From the IMG/VR virus record IMGVR_UViG_3300042309_000364, positions 1-33,701 of that record: 33,701 nucleotides of DNA. The stretch is one strand, 5' to 3'. Every line of letters begins with the position of its first letter. Position 1 is the stretch's first letter. The DNA is from a virus. Positions 21,249 through 29,383 of this stretch are shown here, piece by piece. The position numbers were made by a program, and so were the translations under genes. Below the pieces are notes generated by a model. The model had not been told where the DNA came from. It worked only from the letters and a program-made list of their open reading frames with translations, and searched no databases.

Positions 21249-22972
21249 GTGAGATAATAGGTTTATCGGTACAGTTACAAGCCGACAAAGCAATAGAATC
21301 GGTTGGTAGTATTAAAAAAGCAATGCGTGAGGCGCAGAAAGAGGTGCAAGTATTATCCGACAAGTTTGGTGCAACTAGCAAAGAAGCTATTAACGCCGCA
21401 AAGGTTGCAGGGGAATTAAAAGACCGTATAGGCGATGCAAAAGCATTAACAGAGGCTTTTAACCCAGATGCAAAGTTTAAGGCATTAACTTCATCTTTGG
21501 CGGGTGTAGCGGGTGGATTTTCAGCCTTACAGGGTAGTATGGCTTTATTTGGTAGCGAAAGCGAAGATGTACAAAAGACTTTATTAAAAGTACAGTCAGC
21601 AATGGCTGCATCGCAAGGGCTACAAGCAATAGGCGAAAGTATAGATAGCTTTAAACAATTAGGGGCGGTAATAAAAACGCAAGTAGTAACCGCATTTTCA
21701 ACTTTAAGAGGTGCAATTATAGCAACAGGTATAGGTGCGCTTGCGGTTGGTTTAGGTTTACTTGTAGCAAACTTTGAGGCGGTTAAAAAAGCGGTATTAA
21801 ATGCAATTCCAGGACTACAAACCTTTGGAAACTTTGTAGGAAAGTTAGTAGACCAAATTACAGATTTTGTAGGCGTAACAAGCGAAGCAAGTAGGGCATT
21901 AGATAAGTTAAAAAAAGATACAAAAACAAATTTAGATGCTGCAAATAGATTTTTAGATTTAAACGCTGACAAGTACGATAAGTACACGCAAGCCAAAATG
22001 AATGCTGATGTTGATTATCAAAAGAAAAAGCTAGAATTTTTAAATGATGACAAATTAACTGAACAAGAAAGAAATACATTTATAGGTCAAGCTTACGAAC
22101 AAAGAAACAGGTTAATAAATAATGCAGATAAAGACAGAGCAGCAGATTTAGACAAGACAAGACAAGAAGAAGCAAAGAAGGCATTTGAAAAACAATTAGA
22201 AATTGAAGCTGCCCAACGTGCTGCATTAGATAAAGAGTATCAAGCAGAATTAGATGCCTATAATAAACGTAGGGCTTTAAGAGGCAAAGAACAACAAGAA
22301 AATATTGATGCTTATGCAACGCTTTCTCAACAAAGAGCAGAACAAAAAGCCGCTGAAGATAAAAAAGCAAAAGACGATGCCGATTCATTAGAACAAATGC
22401 GAAGTTCGGCTTTGGGTAAAATGATTGAAAAAAACATTGCCGCGGGAGCAGCTATTGTAAAAACAAATGAAGATACCGCAAAAGCTAATGTAAAAATTGG
22501 AGAAAAAGAAGCAGAAGCTAAAACAAAATCACTTGAAGCGGTATCAAGTGCTATTACTAATCTTTCAATGGTTGCTGGCAAAGAAACAGTAGCAGGTAAA
22601 GCGTTGGCTATTGCTGCATCAATTATAAATACTTACAAAGGTATTACACAAGCATTGGGTTCTGCCCCGCCACCTTTTAACTTTATTTCTGCGGCTGCCG
22701 TTGGTGCTGCGGGTTTTGCTGCGGTTAAAAATATTGTATCGGTTCAAGTTCCTGGCGGTGGTAGCGGTGGTGCTTCCGTACCATCTGCGCCTAATTTAAA
22801 CGCTGGTTCACCATTAAACCCAACTACTATTGCTGCAAATCAAGTAACACTTGACCAACGTAGTATTAACGCAATGGGTAATAGAGCAATAAAGGCTTAT
22901 GTAGTAGAAACCGAAATAAGTAGCGCACAACAAAAGATTAGAAGGATACAAAAACAAACAACCTTTGGATAA
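21245..22972 (+). CDS. tail tape measure protein (probable)
   Basis: 575 residues. Ala/Lys/Gln-rich coiled-coil-like segments (residues 10-80, 215-400) flank a hydrophobic region at about 150-200 (AIIATGIGALAVGLGLLVAN). Another Ala/Gly-rich hydrophobic part is near the C-terminus (FISAAAVGAAGFAAVKNIVS). This architecture is typical of tape measures, which set tail length and help DNA entry. By the usual ~0.15 nm per residue, a tail of roughly 85 nm would be expected. It is the last gene of the tail operon. Confidence 0.75.
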   Translation: MSEIIGLSVQLQADKAIESVGSIKKAMREAQKEVQVLSDKFGATSKEAINAAKVAGELKDRIGDAKALTEAFNPDAKFKALTSSLAGVAGGFSALQGSMALFGSESEDVQKTLLKVQSAMAASQGLQAIGESIDSFKQLGAVIKTQVVTAFSTLRGAIIATGIGALAVGLGLLVANFEAVKKAVLNAIPGLQTFGNFVGKLVDQITDFVGVTSEASRALDKLKKDTKTNLDAANRFLDLNADKYDKYTQAKMNADVDYQKKKLEFLNDDKLTEQERNTFIGQAYEQRNRLINNADKDRAADLDKTRQEEAKKAFEKQLEIEAAQRAALDKEYQAELDAYNKRRALRGKEQQENIDAYATLSQQRAEQKAAEDKKAKDDADSLEQMRSSALGKMIEKNIAAGAAIVKTNEDTAKANVKIGEKEAEAKTKSLEAVSSAITNLSMVAGKETVAGKALAIAASIINTYKGITQALGSAPPPFNFISAAAVGAAGFAAVKNIVSVQVPGGGSGGASVPSAPNLNAGSPLNPTTIAANQVTLDQRSINAMGNRAIKAYVVETEISSAQQKIRRIQKQTTFG

Positions 22973-22976
22973 GCTA

Positions 22977-23013
22977 TTTGACCAAAAACCCAAAATAAAC
23001 TATATACATTATG
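22977..23013 (+). promoter_or_regulatory. candidate late promoter for the protease gene
   Basis: TTTGACC (22977-22983) and CTATATACATTATG (23000-23013), which contains the ATG. The TA at 23001 is 24 bp from the first T of TTTGACC and 10 bp before the ATG. Equivalent arrangements occur at 23729 and 25867. The transcription start predicted from the -7 position would fall at or next to the start codon. Confidence 0.6.
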
Positions 23014-23733
23014 GACTTACCTGTTTATTTGTTAGACATATCGGAAGATGAAAACAACGATACCGAAGTGAATTACATTGCTTTGGTTGATAGACCTGCT
23101 ATTCAAATGAATTGGCAGAAGTTCACCGAATTTGTTATTGAACCAAAAGCAGGTGAATCAAAAGACGAATTTATACCGCGTTGCATAGCATACGAAATAA
23201 ACAACGGTATAGAAAGCGACCAAGCAGCCGCAATTTGTTATAGCAAATGGGATAATAAAGGCAACTTTGGTTCTGCTAAATTCAATACCAATTTAGAAAA
23301 AAGAATTATATCTGGTCCGTTAATGGTTGCAGATATGCCTATTTATAGAAACGATCAAGAATTTGGCGAATACTATGCAGTTTTTAATGCAGCAACAATT
23401 GAAAAAATAGCTATTAAGTATTATCAAAAAGGTTTTCAGTCAAATGTAAATCTTATGCACGATGGCGGTTCTATTGTAGAAGGTGCTACCATGTTTGAAA
23501 GCTGGATAGTAGATAGGGCAAACGGCAAAATGCCAATGAAAGGTTATGAAGATATTGCAGACGGCAGTTGGTTTGGATCGTTTAAAGTAAATAACGACTC
23601 CGTTTGGAACATGGTAAAAGATGGACTAATTAAAGGCTTTAGCGTTGAGGGTTTATTTCAATACAAGCCAAAAAAAGAGGCTATGAGTGATGAAGAAGTG
23701 CTTGAAAAAATTAAGGCAATACTTTCTATTTGA
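23011..23733 (+). CDS. prohead maturation protease, XkdF-like
   Basis: 240 residues. The N-terminus (VNYIALVDRPAIQMNWQKF, residues 20-38) and the C-terminal KGFSVEG (208-214) are hallmarks of XkdF/S78-type head proteases. NLMHDGG (147-153) probably carries the catalytic His and KGFSVEG the Ser211. An insert at 51-81 (KDEFIPRCIAYEIN ... AAICYSKWD) is frequent in phage proteases of this group. It is followed by scaffold and capsid genes, as expected. It probably cleaves scaffold and capsid during maturation. Confidence 0.75.
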   Translation: MDLPVYLLDISEDENNDTEVNYIALVDRPAIQMNWQKFTEFVIEPKAGESKDEFIPRCIAYEINNGIESDQAAAICYSKWDNKGNFGSAKFNTNLEKRIISGPLMVADMPIYRNDQEFGEYYAVFNAATIEKIAIKYYQKGFQSNVNLMHDGGSIVEGATMFESWIVDRANGKMPMKGYEDIADGSWFGSFKVNNDSVWNMVKDGLIKGFSVEGLFQYKPKKEAMSDEEVLEKIKAILSI

Positions 23734-23766
23734 CCATATTATTAATTAAAAACTATTTAGGTTATG
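23729..23766 (+). promoter_or_regulatory. candidate late promoter for the scaffold/capsid unit
   Basis: TTTGACC (23729-23735) and CTATTTAGGTTATG (23753-23766), with the TA at 23754 exactly 10 bp before the ATG at 23764. The TTTGACC-to-TA distance is 25 bp. The TGA in TTTGACC is also the protease stop codon. Confidence 0.6.
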
Positions 23767-24291
23767 AACGCAAAAGAATTACTAGAAAAAATCAAAGCGG
23801 TATTTAACGAAGTACCTGTTGAACAAGCTGCTGCACCAGTTGCAGAAGAAGCACCAGTAGAGTTTAAAGATTACACTTTAATGGATGGTTCAAGCGTATC
23901 TATTGACAAATTAGAAATAGGCGGCGCAGTTACAAAAGATGGCGTACCTGTTCCAGAGGGTGAATACCTTATGGCAGATGGTTCTGCAATTGAAGTTGAT
24001 GCAAGTGGGTTGATTTATGAAATTAAAGCAGCCGAGCCTGTAATGCCAGAAGCACCTGTTGAGGCAGCAAAGCCACCAATGGAAGATGCAAGAGTACCAC
24101 AATTAATGGCAGAGCAAGTTAGATTGAAACAAGCATTCAATGATTTAGTTTCATTGGTTGAAGGTTTAATTGAAACTCCTGCGTCTGAACCAACAGAGGT
24201 ACAAAAAACTAAATTCGGTCAAGTTATCGACAATAAAAAAGAAAGACTTTCAAATATTACAAAGTTATTAACTCAAATCAAAAATAAATAA
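23764..24291 (+). CDS. capsid scaffold-like protein
   Basis: 175 residues: a helical start (MNAKELLEKIKAVFNEV), an Ala/Pro/Glu-rich linker, then repeated short strands around YTLMDGSSVSIDKLEIGG and EYLMADGSAIEVDASG (two similar units, residues about 37-55 and 67-80). A C-terminal coiled coil (VRLKQAFNDLVSLVEGLIE ... NITKLLTQIKNK) completes it. Acidic, with no catalytic motif, directly before the major capsid gene (2-bp gap). Scaffold or decoration are both possible; position favours scaffold. Confidence 0.65.
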   Translation: MNAKELLEKIKAVFNEVPVEQAAAPVAEEAPVEFKDYTLMDGSSVSIDKLEIGGAVTKDGVPVPEGEYLMADGSAIEVDASGLIYEIKAAEPVMPEAPVEAAKPPMEDARVPQLMAEQVRLKQAFNDLVSLVEGLIETPASEPTEVQKTKFGQVIDNKKERLSNITKLLTQIKNK

Positions 24292-24293
24292 AA

Positions 24294-25241
24294 ATGGCAT
24301 TCTCAGTAGGAACACTTACAGACTACGTTAAGCAGAAGGCAGACGAGATTGTCGCTTCTTCGCTTTTCGATGCAAAAACTCAACAATTAATTCAATCAGC
24401 AGGTAACGTAATGGTTGAAGTAAAGTCGGCTCAAACTGTAAACATCATGGATACCGATGCGGCTTTCCAAGATGATAGCGGTTGCGCTTTCAATGCTTCT
24501 GGTACAACTACATTCACTCAAAGAACTTTGACTGTTGGTAAAATCAAGATTCAAGAAGCACTTTGCCCTAAAGATTTAGAAGCTAAGTATTTACAAGAAT
24601 CATTAAGACCAGGCACTAACCAAGATAGCGTTCCTTTTGAGGCTGCTTACATGGACAGAAAAGCTGGTAAAGTTGCAGAGCAATTAGAAACTGCAATCTG
24701 GCAAGGTGATAAGTTAAGCACCAACATGAACTTAAACAAGTTCGACGGATTTATAAAAATCATTAACGCTGCTGCTGGTGTTGTAGATGCAAACACTACT
24801 CCATATGTAAGTGCAACCGTTACAAGTTTAACCGTAACTAACATTTTAAGTGTTATTAAAGGAATCAAAAACGCTATCCCTGCACAAGTAATGGGTAAAG
24901 AAGATTTTGTTATCTTCTCTGGATGGGATACATTTAACTTAGTAGTTGATGCTCACGTTAATGCTAACTTGTTTAACTACGGTTCACAAAATATCGGAAA
25001 CGGTGAGTTCACTATTCCAGGAACAAATTACAAAGTAATTGCAGTTCATGGTTTAAATGGAACAAACGATTTGTTTGGTCTTAGACTTTCAAATATGTAT
25101 TTCGGTACTGATTTGTTAAGCGATGAAACAAATGCGGAAATGTGGTATAGCCAAGATGATAGAAATGTTAAGTTTCACTTAGCTTTCAAAGCTGGTGTTC
25201 AGGTGGCTTTCCCTGCAGAGATTGTTAAATTTATAGTATAA
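24294..25241 (+). CDS. major capsid protein (HK97-fold type)
   Basis: 315 residues, with the order and composition of an HK97-fold capsid protein: helical N-arm, an extended beta part, PFEAAYMDRKAGKVAEQLETAIWQGD (helix with spine), and late strands VQVAFPAEIVKFIV. It has the most biased codon use in the window (AAC, GGT, ACT, GCT, AAG), as expected of the most abundant virion protein. A terminator follows within 10 bp. Confidence 0.8.
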   Translation: MAFSVGTLTDYVKQKADEIVASSLFDAKTQQLIQSAGNVMVEVKSAQTVNIMDTDAAFQDDSGCAFNASGTTTFTQRTLTVGKIKIQEALCPKDLEAKYLQESLRPGTNQDSVPFEAAYMDRKAGKVAEQLETAIWQGDKLSTNMNLNKFDGFIKIINAAAGVVDANTTPYVSATVTSLTVTNILSVIKGIKNAIPAQVMGKEDFVIFSGWDTFNLVVDAHVNANLFNYGSQNIGNGEFTIPGTNYKVIAVHGLNGTNDLFGLRLSNMYFGTDLLSDETNAEMWYSQDDRNVKFHLAFKAGVQVAFPAEIVKFIV

Positions 25242-25247
25242 AAAATC

Positions 25248-25276
25248 GGGGTAGGTACTAAATGTGCCTACCCTTT
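25248..25276 (+). terminator. intrinsic terminator after the capsid gene
   Basis: GGGTAGGTAC (25249-25258) pairs with GTGCCTACCC (25264-25273) as ten base pairs including one G-U, with a 5-base loop. The T-tract is short (TTT then AAAA), so termination may be partial, which would lower expression of downstream genes relative to capsid. Confidence 0.7.
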
Positions 25277-25290
25277 AAAAATTATTAATC

Positions 25291-25812
25291 ATGCCATGTG
25301 CTTTAACAAGTTCATATAGTTTAGATTGCCGCGATAGTGTTGGCGGTTTGGTAGAAATTTACTTCATTGAGGAAGGTAATGTTACAAGCGTTACCGAAGC
25401 TAGTGGATCTGTTTCTGCAATAACCAAAGCAACGGGAAAGGTTTTTAGAAAATATGAGCAAGACCAAGATACGGCGTTCTTTGTTGAAAACTTAAATAGC
25501 AACGTACAAAACGGAACTATCTTCTACCAACAAGAATTGACCATTGTTTGCAATAGAATGCAAACCGCTACAAGAAATGAATTGTTGTTGTTGGCAAAAA
25601 ATAGATTAATTGCAGTAGCTAAAGATGCAAACGGTGCATATTGGTTGTTAGGTAAAACTAGACACCTTCATGCAACTGCTGGAAATAGTGGTTCTGGTAC
25701 TGCTTCTGGAGATCGTAACGGTTACACCTTTACTTTCACCGCTATGGAACCAAGCCTTGCACCAAGCGTAACCGATGCTTGTGCTGCTACTTTATTAACT
25801 GTTGGAAGCTAA
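25291..25812 (+). CDS. probable tail-tube or other abundant virion protein
   Basis: 173 residues, beta-rich and slightly acidic. The conserved-looking core, NGTIFYQQELTIVCNRM, then LLLLAKNRLIAVAKDANGAYWLLGK, and GDRNGYTFTFTAMEP near the end, resembles tail-tube-like proteins in Bacteroidota phages. It sits between two terminators just after the capsid gene, so it is likely a high-copy virion protein on a capsid-promoter transcript. The tube assignment is inference. Confidence 0.55.
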   Translation: MPCALTSSYSLDCRDSVGGLVEIYFIEEGNVTSVTEASGSVSAITKATGKVFRKYEQDQDTAFFVENLNSNVQNGTIFYQQELTIVCNRMQTATRNELLLLAKNRLIAVAKDANGAYWLLGKTRHLHATAGNSGSGTASGDRNGYTFTFTAMEPSLAPSVTDACAATLLTVGS

Positions 25813-25835
25813 TAAAACATAAATAAAATTAAACG

Positions 25836-25869
25836 ATGCCCTGAATAATATCGGGGCATTGTTGTTTTT
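25836..25869 (+). terminator. intrinsic terminator before the portal operon
   Basis: ATGCCCTGA (25836-25844) pairs with TCGGGGCAT (25851-25859) as nine base pairs including one G-U, with a 6-base loop, then TGTTGTTTTT. The TTTGACC of the next candidate late promoter begins in its T-tract (25867). Confidence 0.8.
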
Positions 25870-25903
25870 GACCAAAACCAATGATTTTGCTATTTAAGTT
25901 ATG
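25867..25903 (+). promoter_or_regulatory. candidate late promoter for the portal operon
   Basis: TTTGACC (25867-25873) and CTATTTAAGTTATG (25890-25903), TA-to-ATG distance 10 bp, TTTGACC-to-TA distance 24 bp. It follows directly on a terminator, so a new transcript must begin here, which strengthens the promoter call. Confidence 0.65.
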
Positions 25904-26275
25904 CTAGTACTTACAAAAGGCATTACTTCAAATATAGTTGTTACATTGACCGAAAAGCAATTGCTAACTTCGCCTAATTATTTATTTATATTTACAGGTA
26001 GGACTACAAACACAGAGGTTAAATTTGTTTTGCTTAATGCAGCCGATATAAGCCAATACAAGCAACGATATAATAAATTTAACATATCAAACACCTTATT
26101 TAGTACCGCTAAAGTAGAGCAATACATTTACAACATATACGAGCAAACAAGCACAAGCAATACAAATCCAATAGGGCTTAATTTATTAGAAACTGGCATA
26201 ATGGATTTAAAGCAAAGTGCAACAATATTTACAAGCCCTATCGGGGTTGAAACTGAATTTATTATACCATCATGA
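25901..26275 (+). CDS. hypothetical virion-region protein
   Basis: 124 residues, beta-rich: MLVLTKGITSNIVVTLTEKQ, then NYLFIFTGRTTNTEVKFVLL and VEQYIYNIYEQ. This pattern recurs in Bacteroidota phage structural clusters without an assigned role; I think of it as a small baseplate or fibre-associated protein. It opens the portal operon and overlaps the portal start by 4 bp (ATGA). Confidence 0.55.
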   Translation: MLVLTKGITSNIVVTLTEKQLLTSPNYLFIFTGRTTNTEVKFVLLNAADISQYKQRYNKFNISNTLFSTAKVEQYIYNIYEQTSTSNTNPIGLNLLETGIMDLKQSATIFTSPIGVETEFIIPS

Positions 26276-28269
26276 GTGAAAGCATATTCATACTAAAATT
26301 TGCAGAAGCAAAACAACCTGCATACAAGGAAAAAAGAGCCGAAGGATATATTGAATTTGGAGAAAAGAACGACTATCCTACTTACTTGTTAGACTTATTT
26401 AACAAGTCTGCAAAGCATGGTGCTATAATAAACAACAAGGCAAAGTATATTTCGGGCAATGGTTGGGTAACCGAATCGGGTGAAGATTCAACTTTTGCAA
26501 ACAAAATGATGTTAGATGTACTAACTAGAAAAGTAGCTTTAGACATTGAAACCTTTGGCGGTTGTTATTTAGAAGTTATTTGGGGACAATTAGGCAGACA
26601 GATTGCAAGTGTAAACCATGTAGATTATACAAGGGTAAGAACCAACAAAGACAATACGCAATTTTGGTATAAAGAAGATTGGTTAGCTATTGGTAGAGAT
26701 AAGAAAGAAGCAAAGGTTATTCCTGCTTTCAATCCAAATACCAATGAAAAAGTACAAATATTATTTGTAAAAGAATATAGACCTGGCGGAATGGCTTATC
26801 CGCTTCCTGGTTATTTCCCTGCATTAAACTTTATAGAAAGTGATGTAGAGGTAAGTAAGCACGTTTTGGGTAATGCTTCAACTGGCTTTACACCATCGAA
26901 GTTAATTACATTGCCAAATGGTGAGCCATCGGATGACGAAAAGATGGAGATTACAAAAACCTTTGAAAAAAGATTCACTGGTTCGGATGGCAAAAAGTTT
27001 ATCCTTTCATTTGTTACCGATGCGGCTCGTAAACCCATTATCGATGATTTAGGCGCATCCGATATGACTAAGGAAGATTTTACCGCCGTAGATACGTTAA
27101 TACAAAATAACATATTTGCGGGGCATGAAATTACTTCACCTTCATTGTTTGGTATTGCTCAACCAGGAAAGTTAGGCACAAGCACCGAGTTAAAGGATGC
27201 TTACGAAATATTTAAAAACACATATGCCAACGATAAGCAAATGTTATTGGAAGGCGTGTTCAATATGTTGGCACGTTATGCGGGTTATAATGAGGTTTTA
27301 AAAATTATGCCTGTAAATCCTATTGGATTACAAGTAACCTTTGCCGATTTAATAGCTATGGGTGCGCCTAAAGAATACTTGTTTGAGGTAGCGGGTATTG
27401 ATGCTAGTAAATACCAACCAACAAACGAGCAAGGCGTTCAAGTTCCATTGGGTGCAACAAACGAGGCTTTGCGTTCATTAACGGGCAAACAACATCAACA
27501 ATTGCTTCGCATCATTAGACAAGTAGGACAAGGCAAATTAACAAAAGAAGCCGCAACCGTAATGCTTAAAAGCGCACTTGGTTTAAGTGATGACGATATA
27601 AATACAATGTTAGGAGTTGATGAATTACCAACTCAAATGTCGGCGCAAGACGAGGTAAGTATATTTGCTAAGTTTGGCGATAGTAAGCAAAACTATAATG
27701 TACTTGTATCGCGTGTAAGGTTTAATGACCAAACGGAACTACAAGCCTTTGCTGATGTTACACAAATAGAAAGCAATGTTTTGGATTTAATTGCAAAGGA
27801 TAAGCGTATTACCCCAGAGGTAATTGCCGATACTTTAAACGTAACCGTTAGAAGGGTTACCGATATTATAAGCGCGGCAATTGAAAAAGGTTTAATAAGT
27901 ACACAACAAACTACAATAGGCAAAGGCGATCAAACAAACATTGTAATAGAGCGTAAACTAACACAACCTTTGGCAAAGATTGTTGAGCAAATAAAGCCAC
28001 AAACTACACAATTTTTGGTTCGCTATTCTTACGAGTGGCTTCCAGAAATACCTGCCAATGAACGCAATTCGGCGGCGCATCCTTCAAGGGATTTTTGCAA
28101 ACAATTAATGACTTTGGATAGACTTTATTCAAGAGCCGAGATTGAACAAATATCAGCGCAAGTTGGATATAGCGTGTTTGATCGTAGAGGCGGATGGTGG
28201 AACGATGACGGTACAAATAAGCCACATTGTAGGCATAGGTGGTTTTCTCAAATAGTAACAAGAAAATAA
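26272..28269 (+). CDS. portal protein with long C-terminal extension
   Basis: 665 residues. The N-terminal ~400 have portal features: KRAEGYIEFGEKNDYPTYLL (21-40), IINNKAKYISGNGW (52-65), DVEVSKHVLG and the later DKQMLLEGVFNMLARYAG. After a helical linker there is a winged-helix-like segment at about 497-560 (SNVLDLIAKDKRITPEVIAD, LNVTVRRVTDIISA). A C-terminal end includes AAHPSRDFCKQLM and PHCRHRW, recalling Mu gpF/SPP1 gp7-type minor head proteins. The portal ring is the DNA entrance and tail docking site. The fusion-like tail may combine portal and minor head roles. Confidence 0.75.
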   Translation: MSESIFILKFAEAKQPAYKEKRAEGYIEFGEKNDYPTYLLDLFNKSAKHGAIINNKAKYISGNGWVTESGEDSTFANKMMLDVLTRKVALDIETFGGCYLEVIWGQLGRQIASVNHVDYTRVRTNKDNTQFWYKEDWLAIGRDKKEAKVIPAFNPNTNEKVQILFVKEYRPGGMAYPLPGYFPALNFIESDVEVSKHVLGNASTGFTPSKLITLPNGEPSDDEKMEITKTFEKRFTGSDGKKFILSFVTDAARKPIIDDLGASDMTKEDFTAVDTLIQNNIFAGHEITSPSLFGIAQPGKLGTSTELKDAYEIFKNTYANDKQMLLEGVFNMLARYAGYNEVLKIMPVNPIGLQVTFADLIAMGAPKEYLFEVAGIDASKYQPTNEQGVQVPLGATNEALRSLTGKQHQQLLRIIRQVGQGKLTKEAATVMLKSALGLSDDDINTMLGVDELPTQMSAQDEVSIFAKFGDSKQNYNVLVSRVRFNDQTELQAFADVTQIESNVLDLIAKDKRITPEVIADTLNVTVRRVTDIISAAIEKGLISTQQTTIGKGDQTNIVIERKLTQPLAKIVEQIKPQTTQFLVRYSYEWLPEIPANERNSAAHPSRDFCKQLMTLDRLYSRAEIEQISAQVGYSVFDRRGGWWNDDGTNKPHCRHRWFSQIVTRK

Positions 28270-28270
28270 A

Positions 28271-28849
28271 ATGAGCAGCAATACACTACTAATTACAGTA
28301 CAACAGATTAAAGATAGAACAGGCTTACATTCCAACGTGGATGAAAAGCAAGTAAAGCCCGATATTAAGTATTGTCAAGATGCTTATATCTTACCATTGT
28401 TAGGCACTGCATTAATGAACAAACTTCAAGACGATATTGAGGCAGGTTTACCAATAGGAAACTATTTAATATTGTGGCGTGATTATTTATTAGACGCCTT
28501 GACTTATTATGTATTAAGCGAAAGCCCAAACACATTAACGTACCAACTTTACAACAAAGGATTGGTTCGTAAAAGTTCGGACAATACAATTAATCCCGAT
28601 GTACAAGAAATTATAAGCGAAGCTAATAGGTTTAAGAAAAAGGCGGAGTTTTATGGTCAAAAGATGGCTAACTATTTATTAGAAAACCATACTCTATTTC
28701 CTGAATATGATGAACCTGGAACTGGCATCGACATTGAGATTCCAAAAATAAACGCATACACAACTACTTTTTATATGGGCAATGATTGCAAATGTGATAA
28801 TGGTAGTTATCAGGTATCGGATTCTAAATATAAAAAAGGATGCAGATGA
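28271..28849 (+). CDS. head-tail connector protein (probable)
   Basis: 192 residues, helical. VDEKQVKPDIKYCQDAYILP and LLGTALMNKLQDDIE, then WRDYLLDALTYYVLSE, resemble the helical connector proteins (DUF6712/gp6-like) that stack under the portal in Bacteroidota phages. It lies 1 bp after the portal stop. The C-terminus is Cys-rich (CKCDNGS ... GCR), which is unusual. Its stop overlaps a small gene start (ATGA). Confidence 0.6.
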   Translation: MSSNTLLITVQQIKDRTGLHSNVDEKQVKPDIKYCQDAYILPLLGTALMNKLQDDIEAGLPIGNYLILWRDYLLDALTYYVLSESPNTLTYQLYNKGLVRKSSDNTINPDVQEIISEANRFKKKAEFYGQKMANYLLENHTLFPEYDEPGTGIDIEIPKINAYTTTFYMGNDCKCDNGSYQVSDSKYKKGCR

Positions 28850-28980
28850 GCAATAAGACTTATCATTTGAAAAATCAAGAGAAGTTACAAAAATTTATCG
28901 AGCAGCAAAAAAAGAAAGATGACCTTAAACCAAATAGTCAAAAGAATAAAAGCAATAGCAGAGGCACACGAGCAAATTAA
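28846..28980 (+). CDS. 44-aa basic peptide overlapping the next gene
   Basis: ATG at 28846 overlaps the connector stop (ATGA). The product is a highly basic helix (MSNKTYHLKNQEKLQKFIEQ, then KKKDD...) with a disordered tail. The final 62 bp lie within the start of the gene at 28919 in another frame. Coupling and plausible sequence support it; short length and overlap argue for caution. Confidence 0.4.
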   Translation: MSNKTYHLKNQEKLQKFIEQQKKKDDLKPNSQKNKSNSRGTRAN

Positions 28981-29383
28981 TACGTTTGTGTTTGGTGATA
29001 TTGACGATGCTTTGCGTTTAGATGTAGTTTATCCCGCTTGTTTTATGCCTTACCCTAGTGAAACTATTTCAAGCGCGGATAATATAATGGCGGCTAGTTT
29101 ATTCTTTATGGATAGAACCGTACAAGGTGGAAGCGAAACCGATAAAACCTATAACGAATTAGAGGTAACAAGCGACATGAGAGAAGTGGCAAAAGATATA
29201 TTTGCCCAATTGCTTTACCAAAAATACAATCCTATTTGGAATGTATCAAAAGATTGCACAATTACTTTGACCAATGAAAGCGAATTAGACTATTTAGCAG
29301 GGGCGCAGTTATCATTCACCATTAAATTACCGTACATCGCAGACCGTTGCGCAGTACCTACAAATTACAATTATGGCACTTGA
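28919..29383 (+). CDS. tail-completion/terminator-like protein (tentative)
   Basis: 154 residues, alpha/beta: MTLNQIVKRIKAIAEAHEQI, then VVYPACFMPYPSET and a C-terminal strand-rich LSFTIKLPYIADRC. Size, fold pattern and place after the connector suit a tail terminator or head-closure protein. Its coding sequence contains, at 29266-29297, a copy of the TTTGACC ... CTATTTA late-promoter-like arrangement. Function by position. Confidence 0.5.
   Translation: MTLNQIVKRIKAIAEAHEQINTFVFGDIDDALRLDVVYPACFMPYPSETISSADNIMAASLFFMDRTVQGGSETDKTYNELEVTSDMREVAKDIFAQLLYQKYNPIWNVSKDCTITLTNESELDYLAGAQLSFTIKLPYIADRCAVPTNYNYGT
29266..29297 (+). promoter_or_regulatory. internal late-promoter-like match
   Basis: TTTGACC (29266-29272) and CTATTTAG (29290-29297) have the same 25-bp spacing as the capsid-unit promoter but lie inside a gene, 76 bp before the ATG at 29373. 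It could raise expression of the fibre genes, or be a coding coincidence. Confidence 0.3.

Noticed and set aside
21229-21996. A 255-residue leftward open frame opposite the tape measure gene
   Set aside because: It arises as a shadow of the Ala/Lys-rich tape measure coding strand; product is low-complexity Ser/Ala/Pro with no start context, and all neighbours run rightward.
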